From the NCBI GenBank assembly GCA_023014485.1, contig JAJOZX010009438.1:1-64000 (forward strand): 64,000 nt of DNA, given 5' to 3'. This DNA is from Bathynomus jamesi. Its lineage: Eukaryota > Arthropoda > Malacostraca > Isopoda > Cirolanidae. This document shows, piece after piece, positions 55,819-64,000 of the stretch (positions are counted from its first letter, which is position 1; each line of letters starts with the position of its first letter). The notes under the pieces were generated by a model that saw nothing but the letters and a program-made list of their open reading frames with translations, did no database searches and had not been told where the DNA came from. The position numbers and the translations under genes were made by a program.

Positions 55819-56345
55819 AGAAAATTAACAGCAAAGTTTTGAAAAAATAAAATTCGTTTTCTTTCAATATTGAGGAAAACAAAAACTAACATTTTAATCT
55901 AAGTTTAACTGTATGCCTTAATATAATTATACCAAAGACTATATAAGCCTATTATATCTAGTCAGTCCACGCTCACATTACAAAGTGTAAATAATTTCAT
56001 GCAAACCATTTTTAAACACTAAAAATACGGCACTACATGTTTGAAAGTCACTTTTATTCTTTTATATAGCTATGGTTTCTACCTTTTTGCAAGTACAAAA
56101 GATGAAAAATATTCTCAGAAAAGAATTCTCAGAAGTCAAAATGAAACTCTTTTTCAGGGCGTCGTCAGTGCCTGGGTGAAGCTTTGGCTCGAATGGAGAT
56201 TTTCATTTTTCTAACGACGATGTTGCAAAGCCTAAACTTCAACACGCCTCCAGGCAAGACAATCGATCTGAATCCATTGGAGAATAATCCTTTTATGCAT
56301 ATGCCAAATGCGGAACAGGAAATCTTAGTAACAATTCGTTCATAA
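36060..56345 (+). CDS. Cytochrome P450, CYP2-clan-like, ten exons (copy C), exon 9 frameshifted
   Basis: Exons: 36060-36141, 37511-37610, 38208-38341, 38892-39110, 39980-40179, 46862-46976, 54399-54579, 55336-55453, 55589-55731, 56158-56345. Every junction phase agrees, and with the 145-nt exon 9 of copy A the lengths sum to 1482 nt (493 residues plus stop), a normal microsomal P450 length. Order of domains: signal anchor, proline hinge with [12 protein letters not shown] helix (FGAGSETS), ExxR (YEILR), PERY, FGLGRRQCLG heme loop. Expected in the ER membrane with a P450 reductase; the substrate is unknown. Exon 9 here is two bases short and stops before the heme Cys, so it is a recent pseudogene or an assembly error. 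Introns 5 and 6 are swollen by LINEs. Confidence 0.9.
37511..37610 (+). CDS. P450 copy C, exon 2 (proline hinge, helix A)
   Basis: Acceptor TTGTTGCAG ends at 37510. It reads [17 protein letters not shown] then [26 protein letters not shown] is the canonical hinge and first structural motif. The exon ends ATAAG|GCAAGT: a GC donor in place of GT, and the phase (two bases, completed to AGT Ser by exon 3) supports it. Confidence 0.92.
38208..38341 (+). CDS. P450 copy C, exon 3
   Basis: Acceptor TTTCCAG ends at 38207. Reads [30 protein letters not shown] and LNGKKQL, with G shared with exon 4. This is the beta-1 / helix B region (family form R.G....V.....IKE......RP). The frame is open, unlike the pseudo-exon at 21140. 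Confidence 0.92.
38892..39110 (+). CDS. P450 copy C, exon 4 (helix C)
   Basis: Acceptor TATGCAG ends at 38891. Reads [40 protein letters not shown] and [18 protein letters not shown]-x-x-x-R in HWHSIRR is the helix C heme-propionate motif, and NVIWQMV is the usual end of helix E. The donor is A|GTAAGAG. Confidence 0.94.
39980..40179 (+). CDS. P450 copy C, exon 5 (helices F-G)
   Basis: Acceptor TTTATAG ends at 39979. Reads [20 protein letters not shown], then [20 protein letters not shown] and [18 protein letters not shown] and a phase-0 end match the substrate-recognition F-G region of CYP2 enzymes. No copy A or B counterpart is in the window. Confidence 0.92.
40180..42075. other. Start of P450 intron 5, possible LINE 5' UTR
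   Basis: Non-coding, with a GC-AG/GT boundary at 40180. A degraded hAT-like end (AGCAGTGCTTCTCAA) is near 40793. From about 41280 imperfect repeats of GGGCTRTATTGCCCTTAAG occur (41342, 41409, 41446, 41473). These may belong to the 5' region of the PHD/esterase LINE whose coding part resumes at 45000. Confidence 0.4.
42076..44579 (-). mobile_element. DNA transposon with about 65-bp inverted repeats, unknown transposase
   Basis: Starts TTAGGGTGGAGTGAAAAAAA and ends in the complement TTTTTTCCACTCCACCTTAA. The arms continue through GAATTCAGTTTTGTAGGGGCACCC to CAGACTAAC. TTAG/TTAA at the ends may be a TTAA target duplication (Kolobok-like), but TGTA flanks are also possible. Coding remnants are on the minus strand. 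The element lies in P450 intron 5. Confidence 0.85.
42831..44110 (-). pseudogene. Unrecognised transposon protein, degraded
   Basis: Minus-strand pieces in order: [22 protein letters not shown] near 44040, a frame with [20 protein letters not shown] (Cys pairs) at 43808-43587, one at 43451-43068 with [55 protein letters not shown] and TIRNAYFAH, and one at 43049-42831 with [17 protein letters not shown] and [14 protein letters not shown]. The W-L-T-T-A-N and YVAP-type blocks recur in uncharacterised arthropod proteins I associate with DNA transposons, but I cannot name the superfamily. At least three frame breaks; no clear DDE triad was located. Confidence 0.5.
45004..45200 (+). pseudogene. 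LINE ORF1, PHD zinc finger
   Basis: Reads [20 protein letters not shown] then [19 protein letters not shown] and, after a frame break, NCL. The spacing C-x2-C ... C-x2-C ... H-x2-C fits a PHD finger (C4HC3), known in ORF1 of several CR1/L2-type LINEs. It is thought to bind chromatin or nucleic acid. Stops follow within 60 codons, so this is a relic. Confidence 0.75.
45220..45440. mobile_element. Rearranged relative of the MITE at 7545
   Basis: Has CTAACCGGGCATTCAATTAACC near 45227 and, inverted to it, GGTTAATTGAATGGCCAGG near 45352, followed by GGTCAACTGTACACCCTTGA and GGTTAGGTTAAGTTGTGATA. These are the arm motifs of 7545-7682 in diverged form, inserted in the LINE between its PHD and esterase parts. 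Confidence 0.65.
45700..46060 (+). pseudogene. LINE ORF1, SGNH-esterase part
   Basis: Reads [20 protein letters not shown] (the GxND block), [20 protein letters not shown], a stop, then [20 protein letters not shown] and GLRMIG (D-G-x-x-x-x-x-G close to the catalytic DxxH block). The order matches the esterase domain of CR1 ORF1 proteins. Stops and indels inactivate it. The first 60 bases of the window are the same stretch in copy A. Confidence 0.7.
46360..46740 (+). pseudogene. LINE ORF2 endonuclease fragment (copy C)
   Basis: Same sequence as 340-740 with one base lost in a G run near 46650, so that the frame now ends LISVF. It keeps [22 protein letters not shown] and, out of frame, GAFYRPPN. 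Dead and 3' truncated 120 bp before P450 exon 6. Confidence 0.75.
46862..46976 (+). CDS. P450 copy C, exon 6
   Basis: Identical by eye to 843-957 ([18 protein letters not shown]...). AG at 46860-46861, donor A|GTAAGTT. It joins exon 5 in phase 0 and exon 7 with one base left over. It is separated from exon 5 by 6.7 kb and from exon 7 by 7.4 kb of mostly transposon sequence. Confidence 0.92.
47106..47256. mobile_element. Mariner-type MITE (copy C)
   Basis: Same 151-bp element as 1085-1235, CAGGGTGGCGCAAAAGTCGC to GTTTGCGCCACCCTG between TA flanks. Confidence 0.9.
47569..48850 (-). mobile_element. hAT transposon, internally deleted, with GCGGAT subterminal repeats
   Basis: Inserted in the LINE with an exact 8-bp duplication ATTCTGAG (47561-47568 and 48851-48858); copy A has the empty site (CCGTATTCTGAGGG near 1530). 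Ends are TAATGCTGTAG and CTACATCACTA, an imperfect hAT-like inverted repeat. Both subterminal zones repeat GCGGATGCGGATG many times (47590-47665, 48768-48835), probable transposase binding sites. Confidence 0.95.
48100..48477 (-). pseudogene. hAT transposase C-terminal (dimerisation) domain
   Basis: An open frame of 125 codons with [60 protein letters not shown] and L. W-W...YP.L..LA, P.T.V.SER.FS.AG and RNRL...A..L.FL are the hallmarks of the hAT C-terminal dimerisation region. The BED finger and the RNase H-like catalytic core are missing, so the element is non-autonomous. Decayed frames around 48480-48660 hold earlier linker pieces. Confidence 0.9.
51660..52299. other. Intron 6 non-coding sequence (copy C)
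   Basis: Partner of 4346-4999. A TA/TG microsatellite (51660-51695) is followed by AT-rich sequence without features. Confidence 0.5.
52300..52682 (+). repeat. LTR-like repeat (copy C)
   Basis: Partner of 5000-5361 with the same TATAAATAG and the end CATAGACGGAGGGGTTAACA. The terminal CA here, lost in copy A, would suit an LTR 3' end. Confidence 0.5.
52704..52803. repeat. Fold-back made from a mariner transposase start (copy C)
   Basis: Same 100-bp imperfect palindrome as 5437-5536 (ACACGCAATGGC ... GCCATTGCGTGT). Confidence 0.75.
52998..53002. other. Junction of an 829-bp deletion relative to copy A
   Basis: ACTGC joins sequence that in copy A is at 5738 and 6568. ACTGC occurs at both ends there (5734-5738, 6563-6567), so the missing 829 bp have microhomology-type ends. 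Confidence 0.85.
53801..53964. mobile_element. MITE with about 34-bp inverted repeats (copy C)
   Basis: Partner of 7363-7528; the left arm reads CACAGCAAACGTATCC, four bases fewer. Confidence 0.8.
53981..54118. mobile_element. Palindromic MITE (copy C)
   Basis: Partner of 7545-7682, GAATGCCAGGTTAGG to CCTAACCGGGCATTC, one visible base change in the centre. Confidence 0.85.
54399..54579 (+). CDS. P450 copy C, exon 7 (I helix)
   Basis: Looks identical to 7961-8141: [22 protein letters not shown] at 54397-54398, donor GTAAGAAG at 54580. Confidence 0.95.
55336..55453 (+). CDS. P450 copy C, exon 8 (K helix)
   Basis: Reads [20 protein letters not shown] and [17 protein letters not shown]. It differs from copy A by GCT to GTT (Ala to Val) after HSSL. 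ExxR is intact. Confidence 0.94.
55589..55731 (+). pseudogene. P450 copy C, exon 9 with two single-base losses
   Basis: Same splice sites as 9150-9294, but GGAAAATTCG became GGAAATTCG and AGCCCTAAG became AGCCTAAG. The frame after DSDG reads NS and then TAA (55697-55699). The length is 143 nt against 145, so exon 10 would also be out of frame. Both losses are in short homopolymers, so sequencing or assembly error must be excluded before calling the gene dead. Confidence 0.85.
55753..55819. repeat. (TA)n microsatellite in P450 intron 9 (copy C)
   Basis: Interrupted TA array, partner of 9313-9390 with different length and two slips. Confidence 0.95.
56158..56345 (+). CDS. P450 copy C, exon 10 (heme-binding)
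   Basis: Looks identical to 9728-9915: [20 protein letters not shown] to EILVTIRS and TAA at 56343-56345. It is conserved even though the upstream exon 9 is shifted, which fits a very recent lesion or an error. Confidence 0.94.
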
Positions 56346-56397
56346 ATATATGAATTCCGCAGAACATGGCATCTAATGAACGTGCACCTGTGTGTAT

Positions 56398-56403
56398 AAT
56401 AAA
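56398..56403 (+). promoter_or_regulatory. Polyadenylation signal of P450 copy C
   Basis: AATAAA 52 bp after the stop codon. Confidence 0.7.
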
Positions 56404-56521
56404 GTCATAGATGGACGGACTATATGTATGTATGTATGTATGTATGATGATGAACAATATATAGAGTAATGGATGGACGGACTATGTAGGTATGTGTGTA
56501 TGAATAATAGATTTTTGGGTT

Positions 56522-57001
56522 AATATTCCGCTGAACTCAAACCAACACCTCAACATGACAACATAATATTTTGAATCGTTACGAAAGATAACGTAAAAAA
56601 CTATGTTTCATATAGTGTGCAAATGATTATAAAGCAATAAATAATATAAAACTTAGGTCAACGTACATTACGAACAAAAAGAGTCCTTTTGTTCATATAT
56701 ACGTATTTCCTAGATGTGGTTATGTCCGGTTAGGTTAGGGTTAGAGAGTTGGTTACGTGTGTTTAGGTTACGTTGTGCCCTCACCAGTCAATAATTTTCT
56801 GATTAATTTTGATGTAGTTTGAGGGACTTTGACCTTCATTTCGTTTCTAAATTTGCGATTCTTCAAATACGAAAACTGAAACTATCTCGGAAACCGCTCC
56901 TTTGTACAAGAAACGGATGTCACATTTTTGAAAGCAGAGCAAAATTTATCAAAAAAATATCTTCTGGTCATTAATTGCTGGTTTGAGTTCAGCGGAATAT
57001 T
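56522..57001. mobile_element. DNA element with 23-bp inverted repeats (copy C)
   Basis: Partner of 10092-10572, AATATTCCGCTGAACTCAAA to its complement. Confidence 0.75.
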
Positions 57002-58778
57002 TACCAATTTTTGTAATATATGATATCTAAGATTGCACTATACAAAATCATACCGTTTTGTGCAAAAGGGGTAAAAAAATGACAATAGAATACTTACAAA
57101 TATCAAATTCAACATAAATAACGCATTTTGTGCGGTGTCAGTTACTATATATATATAAATTTTCTTTTGAATTGTTAATTAGACTGTGAGCGAGCTTCAA
57201 TTCTACGTTATCAGATTTTATGGCTTATTCAGAATTGTGACACCTTAATCAGGTTTGGTATACCTCAACTGTTTAATTGTGCTACCAGAAGGGTAGCATT
57301 TAAAGTTGCTCTGTATGCATTCCTTTTCAGTTAGCATTCCATAATGCTGTCTTTTCACCGTTTGTGTACTCCTTTTTCCTTATCACTGCGAGTGTCTGTC
57401 ATGATGACAGATTTTAAATGAGTGGTACTGTAGGTTCGTCGTACTGAATTAATTTGAACGATACGTTACTTCATAATATACTTAAGGTGGCGCCTCGGGA
57501 AAGAAGAGCAGCTGCCTTTTATTAATTAACTTTTTCATATTTCTTTCCCATTTGTTTATAACTCTCCGAAACCCTATATCTAAGATTATATATACACAGC
57601 GTATAGCAATATACCATGTGTAACATATTTTCCCATCATTTTTGTGCTTCATCCAGCCAAATGAATATACATACTCGCCACCTTGCGGATGGAGCGAGAA
57701 CTTAGTTTTGCACTCGCATGATTTAGAAGTATATTTGAATATTATCCCATTAATCTTTAAAGATACGTATAAGTCTATATGCTTAATTTATTAATTGATC
57801 GTATATTTCATAACATATTAAACTGTATAACAATAAATATTAATACTCATGACGTTTTTTCGTGGGCAATTTAGTTCTCCTTCCTTAGTTTTCTCTATCA
57901 ACACAGCTTTTATTTGGCTCATGAATGAAAAGAAACTTAAATAAATTCCTGTACAAAAAATTTTGAGCGAGTGAGTGTCCTGCTTACTTTAGTTCCACGA
58001 GGAGCTAACATTTTGAATGTAACTTCACAAATTATTGACTCAACATCTTTGAATGCGAAGCTTCAAATGTTGATAGTTGCGTTATTTTGTAAATTTGGTT
58101 CCTTAATTTCATAAAATTGCGGAGGGACTCTCTGTATGTGTGTGTGTGTATCTGTATATAGGCTTTGATCTTATGCTGTCATATTTTGCTTTTTGGTTTT
58201 AGCTTTTTCTGCGTCTTACCACAACATTCAGAACATTAAAACCTTTACGTCTTTTCATATAAAGGAAAGAAAGCTTCACTTTTTCAATGAAAATTTAAAG
58301 GATAATTTTAGATTCCAAATAAATTCTTGGGTAACAATGTAAAAATTGCATTACTAGTAAAATGTAGCCAAATTATATATATCATTATATTGTTCATACA
58401 AAGATTAAAAGCAAAAATATTTTTTCTTAATTTTTTATAAGACATTAAATGTCCATATATTTCTGTCCTTTATTTATATATTTTCATGAACTAAGCAGAC
58501 TGAAAATATATGGACACATGCAAAGTAAAATTGAAAAAGTTTTCATTTGTTAGAATTTAATTAATAACATTATGACGAGAAAATATTATTTTTACTATCA
58601 ACAATGAAATTAATTGTTAATTTTGATTATTTATCCAATTCTCCGAAGAGTGACAGCTGAAATAATGTTTTGTGTCACTCGTGAAAACTTCGAAAAGTAA
58701 CTTTGTATTACAATTTTTCCTATCTTCCATCTGTGTTTTAATTAGCATGGAATAATAAGCAAAAACAAGTAATGATAA
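57002..58778. other. Intergenic sequence downstream of P450 copy C
   Basis: Partner of 10573-12340, no gene seen. Confidence 0.6.
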
Positions 58779-59800
58779 ACGCTATGCTTCTGATTCAGAA
58801 ATCAGTTGGAGTTCAGCTGAGATACGTTATGACGGTCGAGAAGAGATAGAATGCCAACCTTCTCCGAAGAATTCGGGGAAATTTGTTGATATATCTGAGT
58901 AAAATTAACAATAAAAAGAAAAAGGTGAAGATGATGTTGGTTCTAGCGCCCCTTCGGTTAAGGTTTTCGTCTCAAAATTAAAGAATAATGCCTCTATTAG
59001 TGTCCCCGCGCAAAAGGATGTTGCAGTCATCTCTTCGTTAGAAAATGCAGAAGGCGCAAAACAAAAAGACAAACACAGACTCTAAAATATTTTTCATCGT
59101 TAAGGTAAATCAACTTTGTCTTTCGAACATATTACATCAAATGTAGAATTAGTGGAAAAACAAGACAAGAACCAGAGTTAGGCCTCAATTCGAAAATAGA
59201 AACTAGGCTTTCGAGACAAAATAAGGAAAATGAAACGAGACAAAAAGCTTGTCAAAGACCATGTTAAAATAATAGAAGACCTTTCAATGCCTGAAAAGGA
59301 CGAACTAGAGTAAGACGATTTATATCATACCGAATTTGGAGAACATTCTGGAAGCTGTTATCTTGTAATCTTTTTTATCATGATAACAGGCGTTATTCTT
59401 TCCGTTACAGTTGGCGTTGCAGCGTTGGTAAGTAAATTTACGGACACTAGCGTTGGAGGTTCTCCGTTTGTTGAAAATCGTTTTGAGGATACTCAGAGTA
59501 ATGTAGGCTTAGAAAAAAGATTTCAGCAACTAGTTAATCACCAGATTTCCAAACTGCCAAAGTTTTAACGCAGAAGGAAAAATACAGTCGCTCTTTCATT
59601 TGCGTAAAACAACAAAACAGTGGAAATTAGCAAGAATATAAATAAGTTTAAAAGAAGGCAAAAAGTACACTTAAAAGGTCAATTTAAAAGACAATCGCCT
59701 GAACGAAAACCGAAACTGAAAAATTCTTTAACCAAATTATTTAAAACGATAAATTCTTCAAATAAGTCGTTAAAACAAAGGAAAAAGAAACTATGACGGA
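58779..59800 (+). pseudogene. Unrecognised degenerate coding remnant (copy C)
   Basis: Partner of 12350-13380 and slightly better preserved: the piece SSAPSVKVFVSKLKNNAS runs on through PAQKDVAVISSLENAEGAKQ to a stop, where copy A has lost bases. It keeps the membrane segment (MITGVILSVTVGVAALVSKF) and the lysine-rich tail. Family unknown. Confidence 0.35.
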
Positions 59801-60408
59801 CAATTTTGGAAATACGAAAAATCAGTTCTTTCTCTTGCTGAAGAAATAATCACAAGTAGTATAATGTACCCAATAATCGTCCTGCTGTTTTTATCTGAAA
59901 ATATTAACCGAAAGCTAATCGAGAAGAGTCAGTTTTGGAAGCCATTGCCTTTAGCTATTTCTAAACATCGCCAGATGCAGATGCGCTTCATTTCCGTCAA
60001 TTCACGATACGACTGCGCGTAATTTAGGTGCTTCATGAGACCGATTTTATATTTATTAAAGCTTATCTAAAGAACATTAAAATCACCTTCAAATAACTTT
60101 AATTCGTAAACATAATCTACTGTAAGATTCATTAGCATATGCAAAACCGATAATAATCAATCGCAACGAGAATTTGTCTGATGGCTATTAGTCTATCTGT
60201 TCATGAGAAAAAATTTGATTTAATGCCAATTATATTTATAAGATATGAATATTATTTCCATAAGAAAGAAAAGAATCTTTTTTAACACCAACCTTAATCA
60301 TCTTCAATTATTTGATGACTAATTCAACCAGATTAATTCCTACGATTACACTGTAACATGGTTTTTTCTTTCTTTCTGGTAATAAATTTATAAATGATTG
60401 AAGTTACT

Positions 60409-60413
<5 letters not shown>

Positions 60414-60450
<37 letters not shown>
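60414..60450. repeat. (GA)n microsatellite (copy C)
   Basis: About 18 GA units against 24 in copy A. Confidence 0.9.
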
Positions 60451-60454
<4 letters not shown>

Positions 60455-60736
60455 ATGTTTATTTTTGCAAACAGTTCATGCAGGTATCATTTGTCATTAC
60501 AATTAAGGTCGTATTCTTATTTATCAATATTATGTATTTCAGGAATAAAATATCACGTGGAAATGGACTAATGGGTTATTACCAAGTGCCAGTAACAGTA
60601 GTTATACATCTACTTCTATTCTTGCTGTCAGTAATTTATATAATTTCCAGGTGCTCGATGTGGCTCTGAAACTGATATCGTTCTTGGAATAGCCTCGAAG
60701 AAGGAGCACAGCAATGAAAGAAAGTTTAGATAAAGG

Positions 60737-60927
60737 ATGATAATAATAATAATAATAATTAGCTAGAGAGGCCACAAACTGCCACACCGCATAGGCCAAC
60801 TAATGCGGCCTATTGTGCTAACTCCTGGATTATTATACCGGCACCATCGGGAGTCGAACTCCAGACTTCAGTGTCTTCATTTCGCTTGTAGAGAACCGGT
60901 GTTACCAACTTTTGCTACGGGTGCTGG
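60737..60927 (-). mobile_element. tRNA-derived SINE (copy C)
   Basis: Partner of 14313-14503, with the A box, a B box closer to consensus (GAGTTCGACTCCC), an (ATT)n tail and the same flanking duplication. Confidence 0.8.
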
Positions 60928-61298
60928 AATAGATAAGGAATGGATGGATATATTGACGAGTTGATTCATGAAAATAGAGTAACGAGTAAAGTTTCACGTT
61001 GAAAAGTTACTCTTAACGCGATGAACCATCCCACAGAGTAGTGTTATAGATGTATAAAAGTATGTAGAGAGTTAACTTAGCAAAGAACAGCCAATGTAAC
61101 ATCAAGAAAGAGAACACTTTATAAATCATATATATATATATATGTTATAATGTTTCAGACCAATAAAGACCCGAGGATCCACTCATGGCTGGTCTACCTA
61201 ACTGTTCGTAATTGTGTATTGCGCATGTCCTCCGTGGTGGCGGAGAGGACCTACAATTTTACGTGGGTTCCGAACCACAAAGCTTTAATTTTACTACC

Positions 61299-62760
61299 TT
61301 AAACTATACCCAATCTATCATATGTGTCTAATCTACTTATCAAATTACACCCGTTATTTCTAGTCCTATTATATTGAGATATTTCGAAAACGTTATCTCT
61401 ATCTACGTTATCGAACCCATTCATAATTTTAAAAACCTGGATTAGATCACCCCTTAGCCTCCTAGTCTCGGGTGTAGTCATTTTAATTCCTTTAGCCTAT
61501 CCTCGTACGACTTCGACCCAAGCGACGGAATCGTCTTAGTTGCTCGTCTTTGAACTCTCTCGATTTTGTCTCTATCTTTTCGCATATGCAGATTCCAAAA
61601 TTGGATCGCGTACTCCAAATGGGGTCTAACTAATGATTTATAAAGAGGAACAATAATATCGCGCGATTTGTACTCAAAATTCCGAGCTATAAAACCTAGC
61701 ACTTTGTTCGCTTTATTGACCGTTGCTGTACTTTGTTTCGCCACTTTTAAATCACCAGTGATTATAGCTCCTAAATCTTTTTCCTGCTCTACGCTTGCTA
61801 ACTCCTTCCCTGACATACTATACGCAAAATTACCGTTACGCGAACCTATCTGTAAAATTTTGCACTTATTGACGTTAAATCTCATTTGCCATGTGACTGA
61901 CCAATCAACGATTTTATTCAGATCTTCCTAGATTTTACCTCAATCTTTGTCATTAATCACCCTACCAGCCAACTTCGTGTCATCCGCAAACTTTGAAACC
62001 GTACTGAGTAGGCCGACATCTAAATCGTTAATATATATAAGAAAAGGAAGGGGCCCAATACAGAACCCTGAGGAACGCCGCTCGCTACATTAGCCCAACA
62101 CGACTCCGCTCCATCAACGACCACCCTCTCTTTCCTACCTCGCAAACACTCTGCTATCCAATTTATTACTACACCCCTGACTCCACGAGCCTTAGTTTTT
62201 TTTAATGAGTGTTTTGTGCGGTACGGTGTCAAGCGCTTTTTGAAAATCTAAATACACTACATCAACCACACGATGACTATCGTAAACTTCAACCACGCTT
62301 TGAAAAAATTCTAAAAGATTAGTTCAGCAAGATTTGTTTCACCTAAAACCGTGCTGCGTATTTCTAACCAAGTTATGCAATTCCAAGTGTTCGACTATAC
62401 GATCCCTAATTATTGATTCCAGTAGCTTACCTACAACAGACGTTAAACTGATTGGCCTATAATTTCCTGCCACACCTTTGTCACCTTTTCTAAAAATAGG
62501 TGCTACATTTGCTAACTTGAAATTATCTGGTACGCACCCCTCAGAAATAGACGCATTCAAAATCTTTGTTAGCGGCACAACAATGTTTTCTTTTAATTCT
62601 TTTAGTTGTATGGGATATATGGAATCTGGCCCCGGTGATTTACGTTTTCATTTTATCATTATAGCGCATTACCTCCCTTTCACTAACCACAATATTATCC
62701 AAAGTATTACCATTATCAAAAGGTATTATATCTATGACCGTAGGGATATTCGTTACATCT
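61299..62760 (-). pseudogene. CR1 ORF2, reverse transcriptase part (copy C)
   Basis: Pieces in order: LANVAPIFRKGDKGVAGNYR and LESIIRDRIVEHLELHNLVR (62578-62339), a frame break, VVVDGAESCWANVASGVPQG (62232-62020), KFADD in a broken stretch near 61990, MRFNVNKCKILQIGSRNG and EKDLGAIITGDLKVAKQS (61885-61478), then RRLRGDLIQVFKIMNGFD. The same blocks as copy A, with different frameshifts, so the two decayed independently after the duplication. Confidence 0.83.
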
Positions 62761-63720
62761 ATAGTAAAAACTAACGTAAAAAATTCGTTTAGCAGCGTAG
62801 CCATTTGCTTGTTTTCAGGAACTACTTCTCCATAAAAAATTTTCAACGGCCTCAAGACACTTTTTACTAGTTCCTATTGTTGACATATTGAAAGAATCGC
62901 TTGGGGTTTTCTTTGCCGTCACGGGCTATAGAGGCGTCAAAATCGCGCTTAGAGTTTTTTATTACACTTTTCTCTTCACACCTTAAAGATATGTAGTTCT
63001 TTCGTAAACACAAATTGTCTTTATCGCACTTATGCAGCCTACAAGCCACAACGGCTTGTTGTTTACTTTTTCCACGCTTAATCTTGTACGGTACACATTC
63101 CTCATTTATAGCCCTAAATACTGTTCCAAACGATTCCCACATTAGTTTTGCGTTGGAGATCCCCATTACGTTTTCCCAATTGACGTGTGACAATTCATTT
63201 CGAAATTTACAAAAGTCTGCGTGCTGGAAGTTAGGAATTTTAGTCGAGTTAGCTGGTTTCGAGTGACTTACTGAGAGGACAAACTCTACCATATTGTGAT
63301 CGCTATTGCTTAACAGTTCTATTACTTGAAGATCAGTGATTAGCCTACCATCCGTAGTTATTACTAAATCTAAAACACTGTCCAACCTCGTAGGTTCCCC
63401 AACCTTTTGAATAAGATAGCTATCCTCGAGAAAATTAACTAAACGATTACCTTCCGCGTCTCCCTACCTATTATTCTCTTAAGTTCACGATATAACGCTT
63501 CGTCCGTATCAGCTGTTTGATTCGGAGGCCTATATATATAACCGCAACAACAAGTTTGAAATCGTTCAATTTATGTTCTGCTGTAGTCGAATCTTTCGGT
63601 TCTGGAATTGTGTGCTTTACTTCTATAACGTTCGCAATATCATCTTTGATATACAACATAACACCGCCTCCTTGCCTACCTATTCTGTTTTTAACAAAAA
63701 GTCTATAACCTCTAATTTTA
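62761..63720 (-). pseudogene. CR1 ORF2, endonuclease part (copy C)
   Basis: Frame 63385-62867 reads DLVITTDGRLITDLQVIELL, SNSDHNMVEFVLSVSHS (the SDH catalytic block, in frame here), then the linker to the RT. Frame 63659-63471 has MLYIKDDIANVIEVKHTIPE. The GDFN block is deleted: copy A bases from about 17850 to 17905 are missing at 63464, so the endonuclease cannot work. Confidence 0.82.
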
Positions 63721-64000
63721 TAATCCCCTACAAAGTCACGTGTTTCAGTGCTAAGCCACGATTCATTTATCGCAATTAAATCATAGTCTTTACAAGCATT
63801 AAAGAAAAAAAATTCGTTTATTTTATTTCATAGGCTACGAGCATTTAAGGATAGGACTTTCAAATTGTTTGTGCCTGAGATACCTTCGCGCGCGCAAGGG
63901 AATTTTAAGGAAATTACGCCGGGACCGTTCGAATTACGGCAGCCTGAAAAGAAGAAACAGTATTATAAATAGTCTTCTTAAACGCGCAGCTCCAACGTCA

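Larger units (their letters stand above)
46021..64000. repeat. Segmental tandem duplication, distal copy (C)
   Basis: Distal partner of 1-18439. It starts to match inside a LINE and still matches at the window end inside the CR1 element. Differences from A that post-date the duplication include a hAT insertion (47569-48850), the missing 829 bp at 52998, the absence of the mariner at 62761, and many one-base changes in homopolymer runs. Confidence 0.97.
61145..64000 (-). mobile_element. CR1-type LINE (copy C), running off the window
   Basis: Partner of 14730-18439 without the mariner. Its 3' end has about 55 bp more (61145-61200), while about 120 bp of the C-terminal coding region and 3' UTR near 61335 are missing. 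ORF1 should lie right of the window. Confidence 0.85.

Noticed and set aside
1..64000. Search for prokaryotic-type defence or biosynthetic operons and CRISPR arrays.
   Set aside because: Introns, polyadenylation signals, LINEs and mariners show a eukaryotic nuclear genome; no compact operons.

Overview
The window is eukaryotic: AT-rich, intron-bearing and dense with mobile elements, with no prokaryotic gene organisation. An arthropod is most likely. The evidence is a CYP2-clan-like cytochrome P450, many mariner-type transposons, CR1-like and Jockey-like LINEs, and long (TA)n arrays. A crustacean is possible because the Jockey-like fragment at 35.0-35.7 kb looks like elements I associate with crustaceans. 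The species cannot be fixed from the sequence alone.

The backbone is a direct tandem segmental duplication with a unit of about 46 kb. Positions 1-18439 (copy A) match 46021-64000 (copy C) nearly base for base, and both outer ends lie outside the window. The duplicated gene is a P450. The distal locus can be modelled in full: ten exons from 36060 to 56345 whose splice phases all agree, giving 493 codons when an intact exon 9 is used. Its own exon 9 lacks two bases relative to copy A and gains a stop before the heme cysteine. Copy A has exons 6-10, all open, in the first 10 kb; its exons 1-5 should lie left of the window. A third, broken locus (B, 21.1-24.6 kb) has pseudo-exons 3 and 4 on the plus strand followed by an inverted promoter, exon 1 and intron 1 segment, and a hAT-type MITE is inserted in that exon 1.

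The rest is mostly transposons. A LINE in P450 intron 6 is nearly intact in A (993 codons, endonuclease plus RT) but broken in C by stops, a frameshift and a 1282-bp hAT insertion. A CR1 LINE with a zinc-ribbon/esterase ORF1 and an endonuclease/RT ORF2 is present in both copies; in A it carries a mariner, and C keeps the empty site. A third LINE with PHD and esterase domains sits in P450 intron 5, apparently split by a 2.5-kb DNA transposon. Other elements include a fold-back mariner with 368-bp arms, several MITEs, a tRNA-derived SINE with target duplications, LTR-like repeats, and a family of inverted-repeat elements lodged in (TA)n arrays.

The best candidate for something undescribed is this inverted-repeat family (20.5, 26.1, 34.45 and 34.6 kb). 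Its core resembles a hammerhead ribozyme: CTGARGA, a short stem that covaries between copies, then GAAA and a palindromic AGCGCT. One copy is a perfect 141-bp palindrome. This is a hypothesis; the core has one extra base compared with the canonical motif.
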